Counted from the stretch's first letter, positions 41,529 through 50,719 are shown. The stretch: DNA of 59,448 nucleotides from an uncultured Prevotellaceae bacterium (GCA_902800585.1 CADCEW010000013.1:1-59448), one strand, 5' to 3'. Notes: generated from the sequence alone by a model not told the origin. Translations and numbers: made by a program.

Positions 41529-42044
41529 ATGAAGAAGTTTTATACCAACACAATGATGGCGCTCATGGGTGCGCTGATGATGACAACTTTGACGAGTTGT
41601 GACAAGGATACGATGCTGGCTTGGGACCTTGACGGTTTATGGTCTGGCACGATTGTCGGTGATTATTATTACGACCGCTATGGTTTAGTAGGAGATGTCT
41701 ACGATACGGAGATATATTTCTATCAGAACGGTGAGTTTTCTAAAGGTGGCACAGGCTATCAGATAGACCGTAACCGTGAGACGAGACGTTATACCCGTTA
41801 TGACTTCGACTGGAGGGTCAAGAACCAAAAAATCTATATTTATTATGATGACAACTATGAGGTTGTGATTCGTGACTATGAGATTTATGATGTAGGTCGA
41901 ACCTCACACTTCCGTGGTTATCTTGACGATGCTTACGACGGTTCTCAACTTGCCTCCTTCGATTTGGTAAAGGTAGCGGATAATATGCGCTCAGTAACTG
42001 CAGAAGAGGGCGCTGTGGAAGTTCCCAAGGAAGAGTTTAAATAA
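41529..42044 (+). CDS. Small lipocalin-like lipoprotein
   Basis: The 171-residue protein has a lipoprotein signal ending TTLTSC, then LDGLWSGTIVGDYYYDRY and a series of Tyr/Arg-rich strands as in small beta-barrel lipoproteins of Bacteroidales. It is a single gene ended by the terminator at 42047. Function unknown; its opening (DLDGLWSG) resembles that of the lipoprotein at 3389 (LLGQWRLTG). Confidence 0.65.
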   Translation: MKKFYTNTMMALMGALMMTTLTSCDKDTMLAWDLDGLWSGTIVGDYYYDRYGLVGDVYDTEIYFYQNGEFSKGGTGYQIDRNRETRRYTRYDFDWRVKNQKIYIYYDDNYEVVIRDYEIYDVGRTSHFRGYLDDAYDGSQLASFDLVKVADNMRSVTAEEGAVEVPKEEFK

Positions 42045-42046
42045 AT

Positions 42047-42076
42047 AAAAAGCCTGAGCAATCGCCCAGGCTTTTT
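42047..42076. terminator. Bidirectional terminator, GCCTGAGC type
   Basis: AAAAAGCCTG (42047-42056) pairs with CAGGCTTTTT (42067-42076), with A and T runs at both ends, between convergent genes. The core AGCCTGAGCAATCGCCCAGG recurs at 47543. Confidence 0.92.
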
Positions 42077-43078
42077 TTATATTCCAAGTCCTCCGTCAAA
42101 GGAACCTTCAACGGCTTTCGACTGTTGGATGCGAGAAAAGGGCGAGACATCATGTGTTACCCAAATGTTACCACCGATGACGCTGTCGTGTCCGATGGTG
42201 ATACGTCCGAGGATAGAGGCGTTGGAGTAAACGGTTACATTGTCCTCGATAATCGGATGACGAGGCACGTTCAGCACATTGCCGTTCTCGTCGTACTTGA
42301 AACTCTTAGCACCGAGGGTCACACCCTGATAGAGTGTCACGTGGTTGCCGATAATACACGTCTCACCAATCACCACACCTGTACCGTGGTCGATGGCGAA
42401 ATACTCACCGATGGTGGCTCCCGGATGGATGTCGATACCAGTCTTTGAGTGTGCCAACTCGGTGATGATACGGGGGATGACAGGTACTTTCAGTTCGTGC
42501 AACTTATGAGCGATACGATAGTGCGTCATCGCATTCATGACGGGATAACAGAAGATGACCTCACCATAGTTCGGGGCGGCAGGGTCGTTGTCATACATCG
42601 CCTGTGCATCAGTATAGAGCAAACGCTTAATCTCTGGCAGTTCGTTAATGAACTCCAACGCCAGTTTCTCGGCCGCTCCATAGACCTGCTGCTTTGTCGT
42701 GTGCTCGCAGTCCTCACAGAACTGGAGTCCATGGGCTATCTGTTTTACCAGCAGTCCATACAACTCCTCCATGTGTACGCCGATATAGTATGAGCGTATC
42801 GTCTCGTCGGGCTGTCGTTTATTGAAGAAGTCGGGGAAGATGATGTTCTTCGCCAGTGCCACAATCTGTTTCACCTGCTCTACTGAGGGCAGTGGAGCCT
42901 CTATGGCGGGCATCATTTTCACTTCCTGCTCCGTGAGTTTCGACAACTGCTCGACGTTCTTCAGCAGTGTCTCAATCGAGCGAAAAACCAAATTTATTTG
43001 AGTTTTTCCGAGATGCAGCCTACCTTCGACGTTAGTCAAAGGTAAGAAATATTTATGAATTATATGCATCCTTTTCAA
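42077..43078 (-). CDS. cysE: Serine O-acetyltransferase
   Basis: Makes O-acetylserine for cysteine synthesis. The hexapeptide-repeat core is GIDIHPGATIGEYFAIDHGTG, GNHVTLYQGVTLGAKSF, HPIIEDNVTVYSNASILG and GHDSVIGGNIWVTHDV, with both catalytic His. The helical N-terminus runs from ~IETLLKNVEQ. The first ~33 residues of the only open start (43078) are the translation of promoter-module copy C, not family sequence, so the natural start may have been displaced. No acetylserine sulfhydrylase gene is adjacent. Confidence 0.88.
   Translation of the reverse strand: MKRMHIIHKYFLPLTNVEGRLHLGKTQINLVFRSIETLLKNVEQLSKLTEQEVKMMPAIEAPLPSVEQVKQIVALAKNIIFPDFFNKRQPDETIRSYYIGVHMEELYGLLVKQIAHGLQFCEDCEHTTKQQVYGAAEKLALEFINELPEIKRLLYTDAQAMYDNDPAAPNYGEVIFCYPVMNAMTHYRIAHKLHELKVPVIPRIITELAHSKTGIDIHPGATIGEYFAIDHGTGVVIGETCIIGNHVTLYQGVTLGAKSFKYDENGNVLNVPRHPIIEDNVTVYSNASILGRITIGHDSVIGGNIWVTHDVSPFSRIQQSKAVEGSFDGGLGI
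42977..43044 (-). promoter_or_regulatory. Hairpin promoter module, copy C (decayed, inside the cysE reading frame)
   Basis: On the minus strand TACCTTTGAC (43035-43044) pairs with GTCGAAGGTA (43021-43030) around a 4-nt loop, followed by AAAAACTCAAATAAATTTGG and TTTTTCGCTC. After that the CACTTATTCGTACCTTTG end seen in copies A and B is missing; cysE codons follow instead. Confidence 0.65.
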
Positions 43079-43088
43079 TTATTTTGTT

Positions 43089-43096
43089 TAACTTTG
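43089..43096 (+). promoter_or_regulatory. Promoter -7 box for the broken carboxypeptidase-regulatory gene
   Basis: TAACTTTG, 22 nt before the ATG at 43119; no clear -33 box. Confidence 0.45.
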
Positions 43097-43118
43097 TACC
43101 GATTAACGACGCAAGACT

Positions 43119-44315
43119 ATGACAAGGACAAGACTGTTTATAACAATGGTACTGCTGACGGTGCTGCTGACAACCAGGGCGCAATCAGTGGTAAGCGGTG
43201 TGGTGTTAGACCGTCAGACGGGACGCACTCTTGCTAACGTGAGTGTGACGGCAGAAGGAGGGAAGGCGCATACAGTCACCAATGAGGAAGGGCGCTTCGT
43301 GTTGAAGACACCGCAGATGCCGAAATATGTACAACTGAGCCATATCAGTTACAAGACACGCCGACAGCCATTGATGGAGGGACAGACGGAGAACCTGCGC
43401 ATCCTGATGACAAGCAGTACCGTAGAACTGAGCGAGGTCATCATATCGCCTGACAATCCGCAGAAGATAGTGCAGTCTGCCATAGAGCGTATCGAGGAGA
43501 ACTATCCGAAGAAGTCCGAACTGGTGCGCTGCTTCTATCGTGAGACGGCACGTCATGGTTCACGATTCATCTCCATAGCCGAGGCAGTGACAGAGATGTA
43601 TAAGTCGGGTTATGATAAAGATCCTAACTGGGATGCTGTGGCTATCCTGAAGGGACGACGACTGATGAGTATGAAGGCGAAGGACACGTTGGGCGTGAAG
43701 ATACAAGGCGGACCTGTGTTGCCTTTGATGGTGGACGTGGCAAAGAACCGTGATTACGTATAGGTACCTGTCATGATAAACGACCGTCTGCAATATGTGA
43801 TTGACATGCAGCCCATGTTTACAACCTCCTTCCCGTTGATGTACGGAAAACTGTTTATCGATCAGCAGACGCTGGCGTTCACACGTGCTGAGTTACAGTT
43901 GGATGTGAGAGACTGGGGGAAAGCTGCCGACTATATGTTGGTCAAGAAACCGCTTGGTGTGCATTTCCGTCCGAAAGAACTGTCTGTAACCATTGTCTAT
44001 GAGACAGATGCGCAAGGTGTGACGCGCATGAGTTACGTACGCAACGAGATGCGGTTCAACTGCGACTGGAAACGACGGCTATTTGCTTCTTCGTTTACGA
44101 CGGTGAGTGAGATGGTAGTGACAGACCGCCTGTTCCAGGGAGAGGAAGCCAAACGTCCGCGTGGGCGCAATTCCTTTGGCATCAAAGACCGCTTCTATGA
44201 CAAGGTGGAATATTTCGACGACCCGGATTTCTGGGAAGACTATAACATCATCGAGCCGACGGAGAGTCTTGAAAACGCCATCGGTAAGTTAAAGAAGAAA
44301 GTAAGGAAACAATAA
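43119..44315 (+). pseudogene. Carboxypeptidase-regulatory-like (DUF5686-type) protein, interrupted by TAG
   Basis: One frame runs from 43119 to 44315 (399 codons) except for a single amber codon at 43761-43763. Upstream: a signal peptide, then the CarboxypepD_reg-like beta domain (VVSGVVLDRQTGRTLANVSV) and VIISPDNPQKIVQSAIERI. Downstream: MINDRLQYVIDMQ, PLMYGKLFIDQQTLAFTRAE and VRNEMRFNCDWKRR, all as in one continuous Bacteroidales envelope protein. The segment around the stop is also shorter than I would expect (about ten residues missing), so a deletion plus stop is likely. A sequencing error is the alternative. Confidence 0.75.
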
Positions 44316-44321
44316 ACATAA

Positions 44322-44885
44322 ATGAGAAAGATAGTATTACATTTTTTCATTTTTTCATTTTTTCATTTAACAGCGCAGGCCCAGCCAGCCGGTGTGGTCC
44401 TTGATACGCTGCATATCAAGCATATCGACGGTGAGGGGAAGACGCAGGTGGGTGTCCTTGTCTGCAACAAGAAGATATCGAAAGACTTGCAGGAGATATT
44501 CGCTGAACTCTATAAAGCGAAATATCCTATAGAGCGTATGCGTCCCATCTCCGAATATGGCAACGATGACGAGACTTCGATGCGTGCCAACAATACGTCG
44601 TGCTACTGCTATCGCGTGGTGGAAGGCAGTACGAAACTGTCGAACCATGCACGTGGCCTCGCCATCGACATCAATCCGCTGTATAATCCCTGTGTCCGCA
44701 GGAAGAAAGACGGAACGTTGCTCATCCAGCCTGCCACGGGTAAGCCCTACGTCAATCGCTGCAAGACGTTCAAATATAAGATTACGAAGAACGACCTCTG
44801 TTACCGCCTCTTCATGCAGCATGGCTTCAAGTGGGGTGGCAACTGGCGCACGTTGAAAGACTACCAGCATTTTGAGAAACCTTAG
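44322..44885 (+). CDS. M15 family metallopeptidase (VanY/endolysin type)
   Basis: Peptidoglycan peptidase of 187 residues with a signal peptide (HFFIFSFFHLTAQAQ). Zinc ligands are in SNHARGLAIDINPLYNP (His and Asp) and in DYQHFEKP near the end; KWGGNWRTLKDYQHFE is typical of the M15C group that cuts the L-Ala-D-Glu or D-Ala bond. Three 8-bp repeats lie inside the signal-peptide codons. It fits the nearby SpoIID and AmpG genes in cell-wall turnover. Confidence 0.85.
   Translation: MRKIVLHFFIFSFFHLTAQAQPAGVVLDTLHIKHIDGEGKTQVGVLVCNKKISKDLQEIFAELYKAKYPIERMRPISEYGNDDETSMRANNTSCYCYRVVEGSTKLSNHARGLAIDINPLYNPCVRRKKDGTLLIQPATGKPYVNRCKTFKYKITKNDLCYRLFMQHGFKWGGNWRTLKDYQHFEKP
44341..44364. repeat. Three 8-bp ATTTTTTC repeats in the M15 signal sequence
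   Basis: Perfect units at 44341, 44349 and 44357, each with a T6 tract. Because 8 is not a multiple of 3, gain or loss of one unit would shift the frame and switch the gene off. Confidence 0.85.
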
Positions 44886-44911
44886 ACAATCATTAATAAT
44901 CAACCAAAGAT

Positions 44912-46462
44912 ATGAAAAGAATTTTAGGTATTTCACTGTTGGCGTATGTGATGCTTGGCATTGCTGGCGAGGCATACGGCCAATGTCAGAAACAGAGAAG
45001 CATCGTCATCCTCTATGAGAACGACGTACACTGTGCCGTGGACGGCTATGCGAAACTGGCTGGACTGCGTGACGCCATTGCCGACACAGCGGATGTGTTC
45101 CTCGTGTCGAACGGCGACTATGTGCAGGGACAGACGGTAGGTGCCATCTCGAAGGGACAGTACATCGTGGATATCATGAGAACACTTGACTATGATGCCA
45201 TCACGCTGGGTAACCATGAATTCGACTACGGCATGGAGCGGATGTTCCAGTTACTGCGTCAGGTGCCTGTACCAGTGGTGTGCTGTAACCTCTATGATGT
45301 GCGTTTAGGTAGGAATGCTTTTGCACCCTATGTGATGAAGCGTCTGGGCAACAAGAAAATAGCCTTCTTAGGTGTCGTCACACCTACCTCGATGGAAGAT
45401 GAGGCGTATGCGTTCAAGGACGAGCGCGACAGCATCATCTATGACTTGCAGTTCGAGGATATCCCTGTATCCATGCAGCGTGCCGCTGATGAGGCGAGAA
45501 GGGCAGGAGCCGACTACGTCATCGTAAACTCCCATCTGGGTGAGCGTGAGAATGCCCGTCATTCCGATTCTCATACGATGGTGGCGAAAACCTCTGGCAT
45601 CGATATTGTACTGGATGGACACAGTCATACTGTCATTCAGGCAGACACAGTGCTGAACAAAGAAGGCAAGCCCATCATGGTGACACAGACAGGTACGAAG
45701 TTTGTCAATATCGGTAAGTTGCTCATCACCCCTGACGGTAAGATGTCGCTTTCACTCATCCCCATCGAGAGCGTGAAGGAGAAGAATGCATACGTGGCAG
45801 AAGTAGTGGATAGCATCAATGCCATGCTGAACGCACAGACGAGCCGATTGATGTGTCATAGCGATGTAGATTTGCGTATTACGGATGACCAAGGTAATGA
45901 GATCAACCGTGTGGCTGAGACCAATGCAGGCGACATCGTAACGGATGCCTTCCGCTTTGTGACAGGCTCTGATATTGCCGTACTGAACTGTGGCAGTATC
46001 CGTAATGAGGTGAAGGCGGGCGATTTGACCTATGGCGACCTTCTTTCTCTGTTGCCTTACGACAACTATATCGTAGTGGCAGAAGTGAAAGGTAGTACCA
46101 TCCTTTCTATGCTGAATAAGTTGATGGCTTTCCTGCCTCAGCCCGACGGACAGTTCCCACAGGTGTCTGGCATGAAGTTCATCATCCACGAGAAAGAGCA
46201 TCGTGTGAGCGACGTGCAGATACTCAACAGCGCTACACAGCACTATGAGCCGCTCAATCCCGACCGTGTCTATACTGTTGCCACGACGAAGTATTGTGTG
46301 ACGGACGGTGGCCTCTACAACACGCTGAAGGGTTGTAAGATCAAGTGGGAGACGAAACGTACCTATAACGATATCTTTATTGAGTATGTCACCAAGAACC
46401 TCAACGGACATATCGGTAAGGAGTATGCTGAGCCACAGGGACGAATGGTCAAGAAAATGTAA
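44912..46462 (+). CDS. Periplasmic 5'-nucleotidase (UshA-like)
   Basis: Two-domain metallophosphoesterase of 516 residues with a signal peptide ending EAYGQ. The metal motifs are ILYENDVHCAVDG, LVSNGDYVQGQ, LGNHEFDYGME, VNSHLGE and DGHSHT. The C-terminal 5'-nucleotidase domain has ETNAGDIVTDAFR and NCGSIRNEV. It turns periplasmic nucleotides into nucleosides and phosphate. The next gene is an exported LOG-family protein, which points to nucleotide salvage outside the cytoplasm. Confidence 0.9.
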   Translation: MKRILGISLLAYVMLGIAGEAYGQCQKQRSIVILYENDVHCAVDGYAKLAGLRDAIADTADVFLVSNGDYVQGQTVGAISKGQYIVDIMRTLDYDAITLGNHEFDYGMERMFQLLRQVPVPVVCCNLYDVRLGRNAFAPYVMKRLGNKKIAFLGVVTPTSMEDEAYAFKDERDSIIYDLQFEDIPVSMQRAADEARRAGADYVIVNSHLGERENARHSDSHTMVAKTSGIDIVLDGHSHTVIQADTVLNKEGKPIMVTQTGTKFVNIGKLLITPDGKMSLSLIPIESVKEKNAYVAEVVDSINAMLNAQTSRLMCHSDVDLRITDDQGNEINRVAETNAGDIVTDAFRFVTGSDIAVLNCGSIRNEVKAGDLTYGDLLSLLPYDNYIVVAEVKGSTILSMLNKLMAFLPQPDGQFPQVSGMKFIIHEKEHRVSDVQILNSATQHYEPLNPDRVYTVATTKYCVTDGGLYNTLKGCKIKWETKRTYNDIFIEYVTKNLNGHIGKEYAEPQGRMVKKM

Positions 46463-46502
46463 TAATGTAAAATTGAAATAATGTAAAAACCAATAATAAA
46501 CA

Positions 46503-47528
46503 ATGAAAACGATGAAAAAGACATTTTTGATGGCACTGATGGTGCTTGTTGCTATGGCTGTCAACGCACAGTCTGTAGACGATTTGATTAGTCCTAAAGC
46601 AATGGACTATCTGAGAACTGTACCGTTTGAAGTAAACCGCACCGCACTTTACACTGCAGACGAACTCTATGCTGGTTATGACCCACAGAAAGCGGAGACT
46701 TTCGAGACCTGCTACGACACGAGAGTGTATAAGCACTTCATAGAAACGGGTAAGCAAGCGCAGACGGCAGAAGAATCACTCGCTCGTGCCCTGCATGATA
46801 ACGGCATCCATGTGGCACTTAACGAATTCTTTAAGCAGTACAATTCTCGTCTCTGCTTAGGTATCATGGGTGGACACGCTTTGCTGCGTACCGACCCGAT
46901 GTACAAGAAGGTTGTGCTTCTGAGTAAGCGTCTCACAGAACAGGGCTTCATCATGCTGAGTGGTGGTGGTCCTGGTGCAATGGAGGCAACCCATCTGGGT
47001 GCTTGGCTGGCTGGTCGTTCTGAGCAAGAGGTCGATGCAGCCGTTGAGATTCTAAAGGTGGCTCCTTCGTTCAAGGACGAAGGATGGCTCGCTACCTCGT
47101 TTGAGGTGATGAAACGTTTCCCCCGCAAGGGCGACTATGTGAGCCTTGGTATCCCTACCTATCTCTATGGTCATGAGCCTTCCGCACCTTTTGCCACACA
47201 CATCGCTAAGTTCTTTGAGAACAGCATCCGCGAGGACCTTATCCTTACTGTTGCCTTCGGTGGTATTATCTACACACCGGGTAGTGCAGGCACCATGCAG
47301 GAAATCTTCCAGGATGCCGTACAGAACCACTACCTGTCCTTCGGTTATGCCAGTCCGATGATTTTCCTCGGCACTGAGTTCTGGACCAAGGAAATGCCCG
47401 TCTATCCCTTCATAGAACAATTGGTAGCATTAGGAAAATACAAGAACCTCCAATTGACCCTCACTGATGACTTCGACGTCATCGTTGACGAGTTGGTGAA
47501 GTTCAAGAATAGTAATACGGAAAAGTAA
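46503..47528 (+). CDS. Exported LOG-family nucleotide phosphoribohydrolase-like protein
   Basis: The 341-residue protein has a signal peptide (KKTFLMALMVLVAMAVNAQS), followed by a Rossmann-like LOG domain: GIMGGHALLRTD, MLSGGGPGAMEATHLG and the PGxxGTxxE motif as TPGSAGTMQE, with VAFGGIIY. LOG proteins release the base from nucleoside 5'-monophosphates and are normally cytoplasmic. It lies 40 nt after the 5'-nucleotidase. The N-terminal ~110 residues are longer than in ordinary LOG proteins. Confidence 0.82.
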   Translation: MKTMKKTFLMALMVLVAMAVNAQSVDDLISPKAMDYLRTVPFEVNRTALYTADELYAGYDPQKAETFETCYDTRVYKHFIETGKQAQTAEESLARALHDNGIHVALNEFFKQYNSRLCLGIMGGHALLRTDPMYKKVVLLSKRLTEQGFIMLSGGGPGAMEATHLGAWLAGRSEQEVDAAVEILKVAPSFKDEGWLATSFEVMKRFPRKGDYVSLGIPTYLYGHEPSAPFATHIAKFFENSIREDLILTVAFGGIIYTPGSAGTMQEIFQDAVQNHYLSFGYASPMIFLGTEFWTKEMPVYPFIEQLVALGKYKNLQLTLTDDFDVIVDELVKFKNSNTEK

Positions 47529-47540
47529 GATGACAAAAAG

Positions 47541-47570
47541 AAAGCCTGAGCAATCGCCCAGGCTTCTTTT
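47541..47570. terminator. Bidirectional terminator, GCCTGAGC type
   Basis: AAGCCTG (47542-47548) pairs with CAGGCTT (47559-47565), flanked by A-rich and T-rich runs between convergent genes. The core from 47543 equals that at 42051. Confidence 0.9.
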
Positions 47571-47577
47571 TTGATTA

Positions 47578-49797
47578 TTATCTGATGAATAATAGTTCAC
47601 GATATTTAGGCAACGTCCACAAGCCGTCCTCTACGATGAGTTCAAGTTTGTCTGCTTCATAGCGGATGGCCTCCATGTGCGGCTCTACCGTGTCGTGGTA
47701 GACAATGGCACGCTCGTGGATGTTCTCAATGCGGTTAGCCACCTTGCGGGCATCTGTCAGTTCCTCTACCAACTGCTCTATCTTCTCCGTACGCTCCGCA
47801 ATCTCCTCGATGAGTTTCATGTTACGGATAGAGAGACGTTCTGCCTTCTCAAGAGGGAAGATGTCCTTCATGCCCTGTACGTTCTTGATGAGCTGGCTCT
47901 GATAGTGGGTGGCGACAGGAATGATATGGTTCATGGCGAGGTCGCCCAATACACGTGCCTCTATCTGTACGGTCTTGACATACGTCTCCCATTTCACCTC
48001 ATTACGCGCCTCCAGTTCCTTATGATTCATCACCTTCGTACTCTCAAACATCTGTACGCTTGACTCGTCGAGATAGCGTTCGAAGATGACAGGACATGAC
48101 TTCTCTACGTCAAGACCACGCTGAGCAGCCTCTTTCACCCATTCTTCAGAATAACCGTTGCCGTCGAAGCGAACAGGTTTACAGGTCTTGATATCTTCTT
48201 TCAGCACTTCGAGGATAGCGTGAATCTTGGCGGTACTTTCTGAGTTCTCGGAGTTTTCAGAGTATTCCGAGATCTTTTTATCCACTCGCTCCTTGAAGGA
48301 GTTGAGTGCCTCTGCCATTGCCGCATTCAGGGCAATCATCGCCGACGCACAGTTGGCGGTAGAACCTGGTGCACGGAACTCAAAGCGGTTACCTGTGAAG
48401 GCGAAGGGCGACGTACGGTTACGATCGGTATTATCGACGATGATGTCAGGAATCTGTGGGATGTCAATCTCCATACCCTGCTTACCCTTCAGGTTAAACA
48501 GTTCATTCTTGTCACTCTGTTCGATATGGTCGAGGAGTTCAGTCAACTGTGTCCCCAAGAAAGAGGAGATGATGGCAGGAGGAGCCTCGTTGCCGCCCAA
48601 GCGATGGGCATTCGTGGCACTCATGATAGAAGCTTTCAGCAGTCCGTTATGACGATAGACTGCCATCAGCGTCTCTACGATGAACGTCACAAAGCGCAGG
48701 TTTTCTTCAGGAGTCTTACCTGGTGCATGCAACAGCACGCCATTGTCTGCCGACAAACTCCAGTTATTGTGCTTACCACTGCCGTTGATTCCGTCAAAGG
48801 GTTTCTCGTGTAGCAACACACGGAAACCGTGATTGCGTGCCACCTTCTTCATCAGTGACATCAACAGCATGTTATGGTCGACAGCCAGGTTACATTCTTC
48901 GAAGACGGGAGCTAACTCAAACTGATTCGGAGCCACCTCGTTATGACGTGTCTTGACGGGGATGGCAAGTTCAAGTGCCTGTATCTCCAAGTCTTTCATA
49001 AACGCCTGAACGCGGTCGGGGATAGTACCGAAATAGTGGTCGTCCATCTGTTGGTTCTTCGCACTCTCGTGTCCCATCAGTGTACGTCCTGTCATTACCA
49101 GGTCAGGACGAGCCGAATAGAGTCCTTCATCTACGAGGAAGTACTCTTGTTCCCATCCGAGGTTTACCTGTACCTTTGTCACGTCGTCATAGAAATACTG
49201 GCAGACCTCTTTGGCAGCCTTGCCTACGGCATGCAGGGCACGAAGTAGGGGAGCCTTGTAGTCGAGGGCTTCACCCGTATAGGCGATGAAGATGGTCGGA
49301 ATACACAGCGTGTCGTCGATGATAAACACAGGCGATGTCGGGTCCCATGCAGAATAGCCACGTGCCTCGAAGGTATTACGGATACCACCATTCGGGAAAG
49401 ACGAAGCATCGGGCTCCTGCTGGACGAGCAGTTTACCACTGAACGTCTCTATCATACCACCTTTGCCGTCGTGTTCCACGAAGGCATCATGCTTCTCTGC
49501 CGTACCTTCTGTCAACGGTTGGAACCAGTGTGTATAATGAGTCACACCCATCTCCATCGCCCATTTCTTCATACCGTCAGCCACTGCGTCGGCAATGCTG
49601 CGGTCCAGACGGGCACCGTTGTCTATCACGTCAATCATCTTCTCGTAGATGTCAGAGGGCAGGTAACTGAACATCTTCTGTTTGTTGAAGACATACTTAC
49701 CGAAATACTCTGATGGTCTCTCTTCAGGTACGGGAACATCGAGGGCTCTCTTTTTAAAAGCCTCTTCTACTACCTGAAATCTCAAATTGTTTGCCAT
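47578..49797 (-). CDS. glnN: Glutamine synthetase type III
   Basis: Ammonia-assimilating enzyme, 739 residues, of the large GSIII form usual in Bacteroidales. Seen are the GSIII opening (FGKYVFNKQKMFSYLPSDIY), GWEQEYFLVDEGLY, KTRHNEVAPNQFELAPVFE, LLHEKPFDGINGSGKHNNWS and NRTSPFAFTGNRFEFRAPGS, with the catalytic Glu and Arg residues. An SEYSENSENSE loop made by repeat R3 precedes HAILEVLKEDI. It is 28 nt after aguB and so may receive ammonia released by agmatine breakdown. Confidence 0.95.
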   Translation of the reverse strand: MANNLRFQVVEEAFKKRALDVPVPEERPSEYFGKYVFNKQKMFSYLPSDIYEKMIDVIDNGARLDRSIADAVADGMKKWAMEMGVTHYTHWFQPLTEGTAEKHDAFVEHDGKGGMIETFSGKLLVQQEPDASSFPNGGIRNTFEARGYSAWDPTSPVFIIDDTLCIPTIFIAYTGEALDYKAPLLRALHAVGKAAKEVCQYFYDDVTKVQVNLGWEQEYFLVDEGLYSARPDLVMTGRTLMGHESAKNQQMDDHYFGTIPDRVQAFMKDLEIQALELAIPVKTRHNEVAPNQFELAPVFEECNLAVDHNMLLMSLMKKVARNHGFRVLLHEKPFDGINGSGKHNNWSLSADNGVLLHAPGKTPEENLRFVTFIVETLMAVYRHNGLLKASIMSATNAHRLGGNEAPPAIISSFLGTQLTELLDHIEQSDKNELFNLKGKQGMEIDIPQIPDIIVDNTDRNRTSPFAFTGNRFEFRAPGSTANCASAMIALNAAMAEALNSFKERVDKKISEYSENSENSESTAKIHAILEVLKEDIKTCKPVRFDGNGYSEEWVKEAAQRGLDVEKSCPVIFERYLDESSVQMFESTKVMNHKELEARNEVKWETYVKTVQIEARVLGDLAMNHIIPVATHYQSQLIKNVQGMKDIFPLEKAERLSIRNMKLIEEIAERTEKIEQLVEELTDARKVANRIENIHERAIVYHDTVEPHMEAIRYEADKLELIVEDGLWTLPKYRELLFIR
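48239..48274. repeat. 9-bp tandem repeat R3 (inside glutamine synthetase)
   Basis: Units TCTGAGTTC, TCGGAGTTT, TCAGAGTAT and TCCGAGATC, encoding the SEYSENSENSE loop. Confidence 0.9.
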
Positions 49798-49825
49798 ATT
49801 GGTTGTTTGTTTGAAGTTTGCTACT

Positions 49826-50719
49826 TTATTCTAAATAGCGTTGGGTAATATCACCATACGCGTCTGTTCTTCTGTCTCTGAGGAAAGGCCACCAGCGACG
49901 TACCTGTTCGGAGCGTTGCATATCGACTTCCACGACTGTTGCTACTTCTTGGTCGGTGGGAGCCTCGTAAAGCAGTTCACCTTGTGGACCGGCAACGAAT
50001 GAAGTACCCCAGAAGGGGATCTCAGAGTTCTCGGAATTTTCGGAGTATTCGGAATAATCAGAGTATTCTGAACCAACCCTGTTGACAGTCACTACTGGCA
50101 GTCCGTTGGCAACAGCATGTCCACGCTGGATGGTCTGCCAGGCCATGCGCTGTCGTTCCTGTTCTTCTTTCGTATCGTTGGGGTCGTAGCCGATAGCAGT
50201 AGGGTAGATGAGCAGTTCTGCTCCAGCCAGAGCCATCAATCGGGCAGCCTCAGGATACCATTGATCCCAGCATACCAATACACCTAATTTACCAACTGAA
50301 GTCTGAATGGGATGGAAGCCCATGTCACCAGGAGTGAAGTAGAACTTCTCGTAATAGCCAGGGTCGTCAGGGATGTGCATCTTACGATACTTTCCTGCGA
50401 TGGTGCCGTCCTTTTCCAATATAACAGCCGTATTATGATACAGTCCTGTGGCACGACGCTCAAAGAGGGAGGTGACAATCACCACGCCGTATTGATTGGC
50501 GAGTCTTCCGAAGAACTCCGTAGAAGGACCAGGGATGGTCTCTGCCTGATCGAACACGTTGACATGCTCCGTCTGACAAAAATACAGCCCATTATGCAGT
50601 TCCTGTAATACGATGAGTTCCGCACCCTGTTGTGCCAAATCCCCAATCTTCTTGGCTAACCTCTCCTTGTTGTCAGTGATGTCAGCCGTATTGTGCTGTT
50701 GTATAATCCCTATCTTCAT
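49826..50719 (-). CDS. aguB: N-carbamoylputrescine amidase
   Basis: Nitrilase-family enzyme of 297 residues that hydrolyses N-carbamoylputrescine to putrescine, CO2 and ammonia. The triad is Glu40 (LIVLQELHNG), Lys113 (KYRKMHIPDDP) and Cys150 (VLVCWDQWYPEAA). The QELHNGLYFCQTE and CWDQWYPEAARL wording is typical of AguB. An insertion SEYSDYSEYSENSENSE from repeat R4 sits before FWGTSFVAGP. It follows aguA by 26 nt. Confidence 0.94.
   Translation of the reverse strand: MKIGIIQQHNTADITDNKERLAKKIGDLAQQGAELIVLQELHNGLYFCQTEHVNVFDQAETIPGPSTEFFGRLANQYGVVIVTSLFERRATGLYHNTAVILEKDGTIAGKYRKMHIPDDPGYYEKFYFTPGDMGFHPIQTSVGKLGVLVCWDQWYPEAARLMALAGAELLIYPTAIGYDPNDTKEEQERQRMAWQTIQRGHAVANGLPVVTVNRVGSEYSDYSEYSENSENSEIPFWGTSFVAGPQGELLYEAPTDQEVATVVEVDMQRSEQVRRWWPFLRDRRTDAYGDITQRYLE
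50022..50072. repeat. 9-bp tandem repeat R4 (inside aguB)
   Basis: Units TCAGAGTTC, TCGGAATTT, TCGGAGTAT, TCGGAATAA, TCAGAGTAT and TCTGAA; the longest of the five copies. Confidence 0.9.

Noticed and set aside
43761-43763. Readthrough or recoded amber codon
   Set aside because: No structure or special downstream context is visible and the region also seems shortened; a broken gene is simpler.
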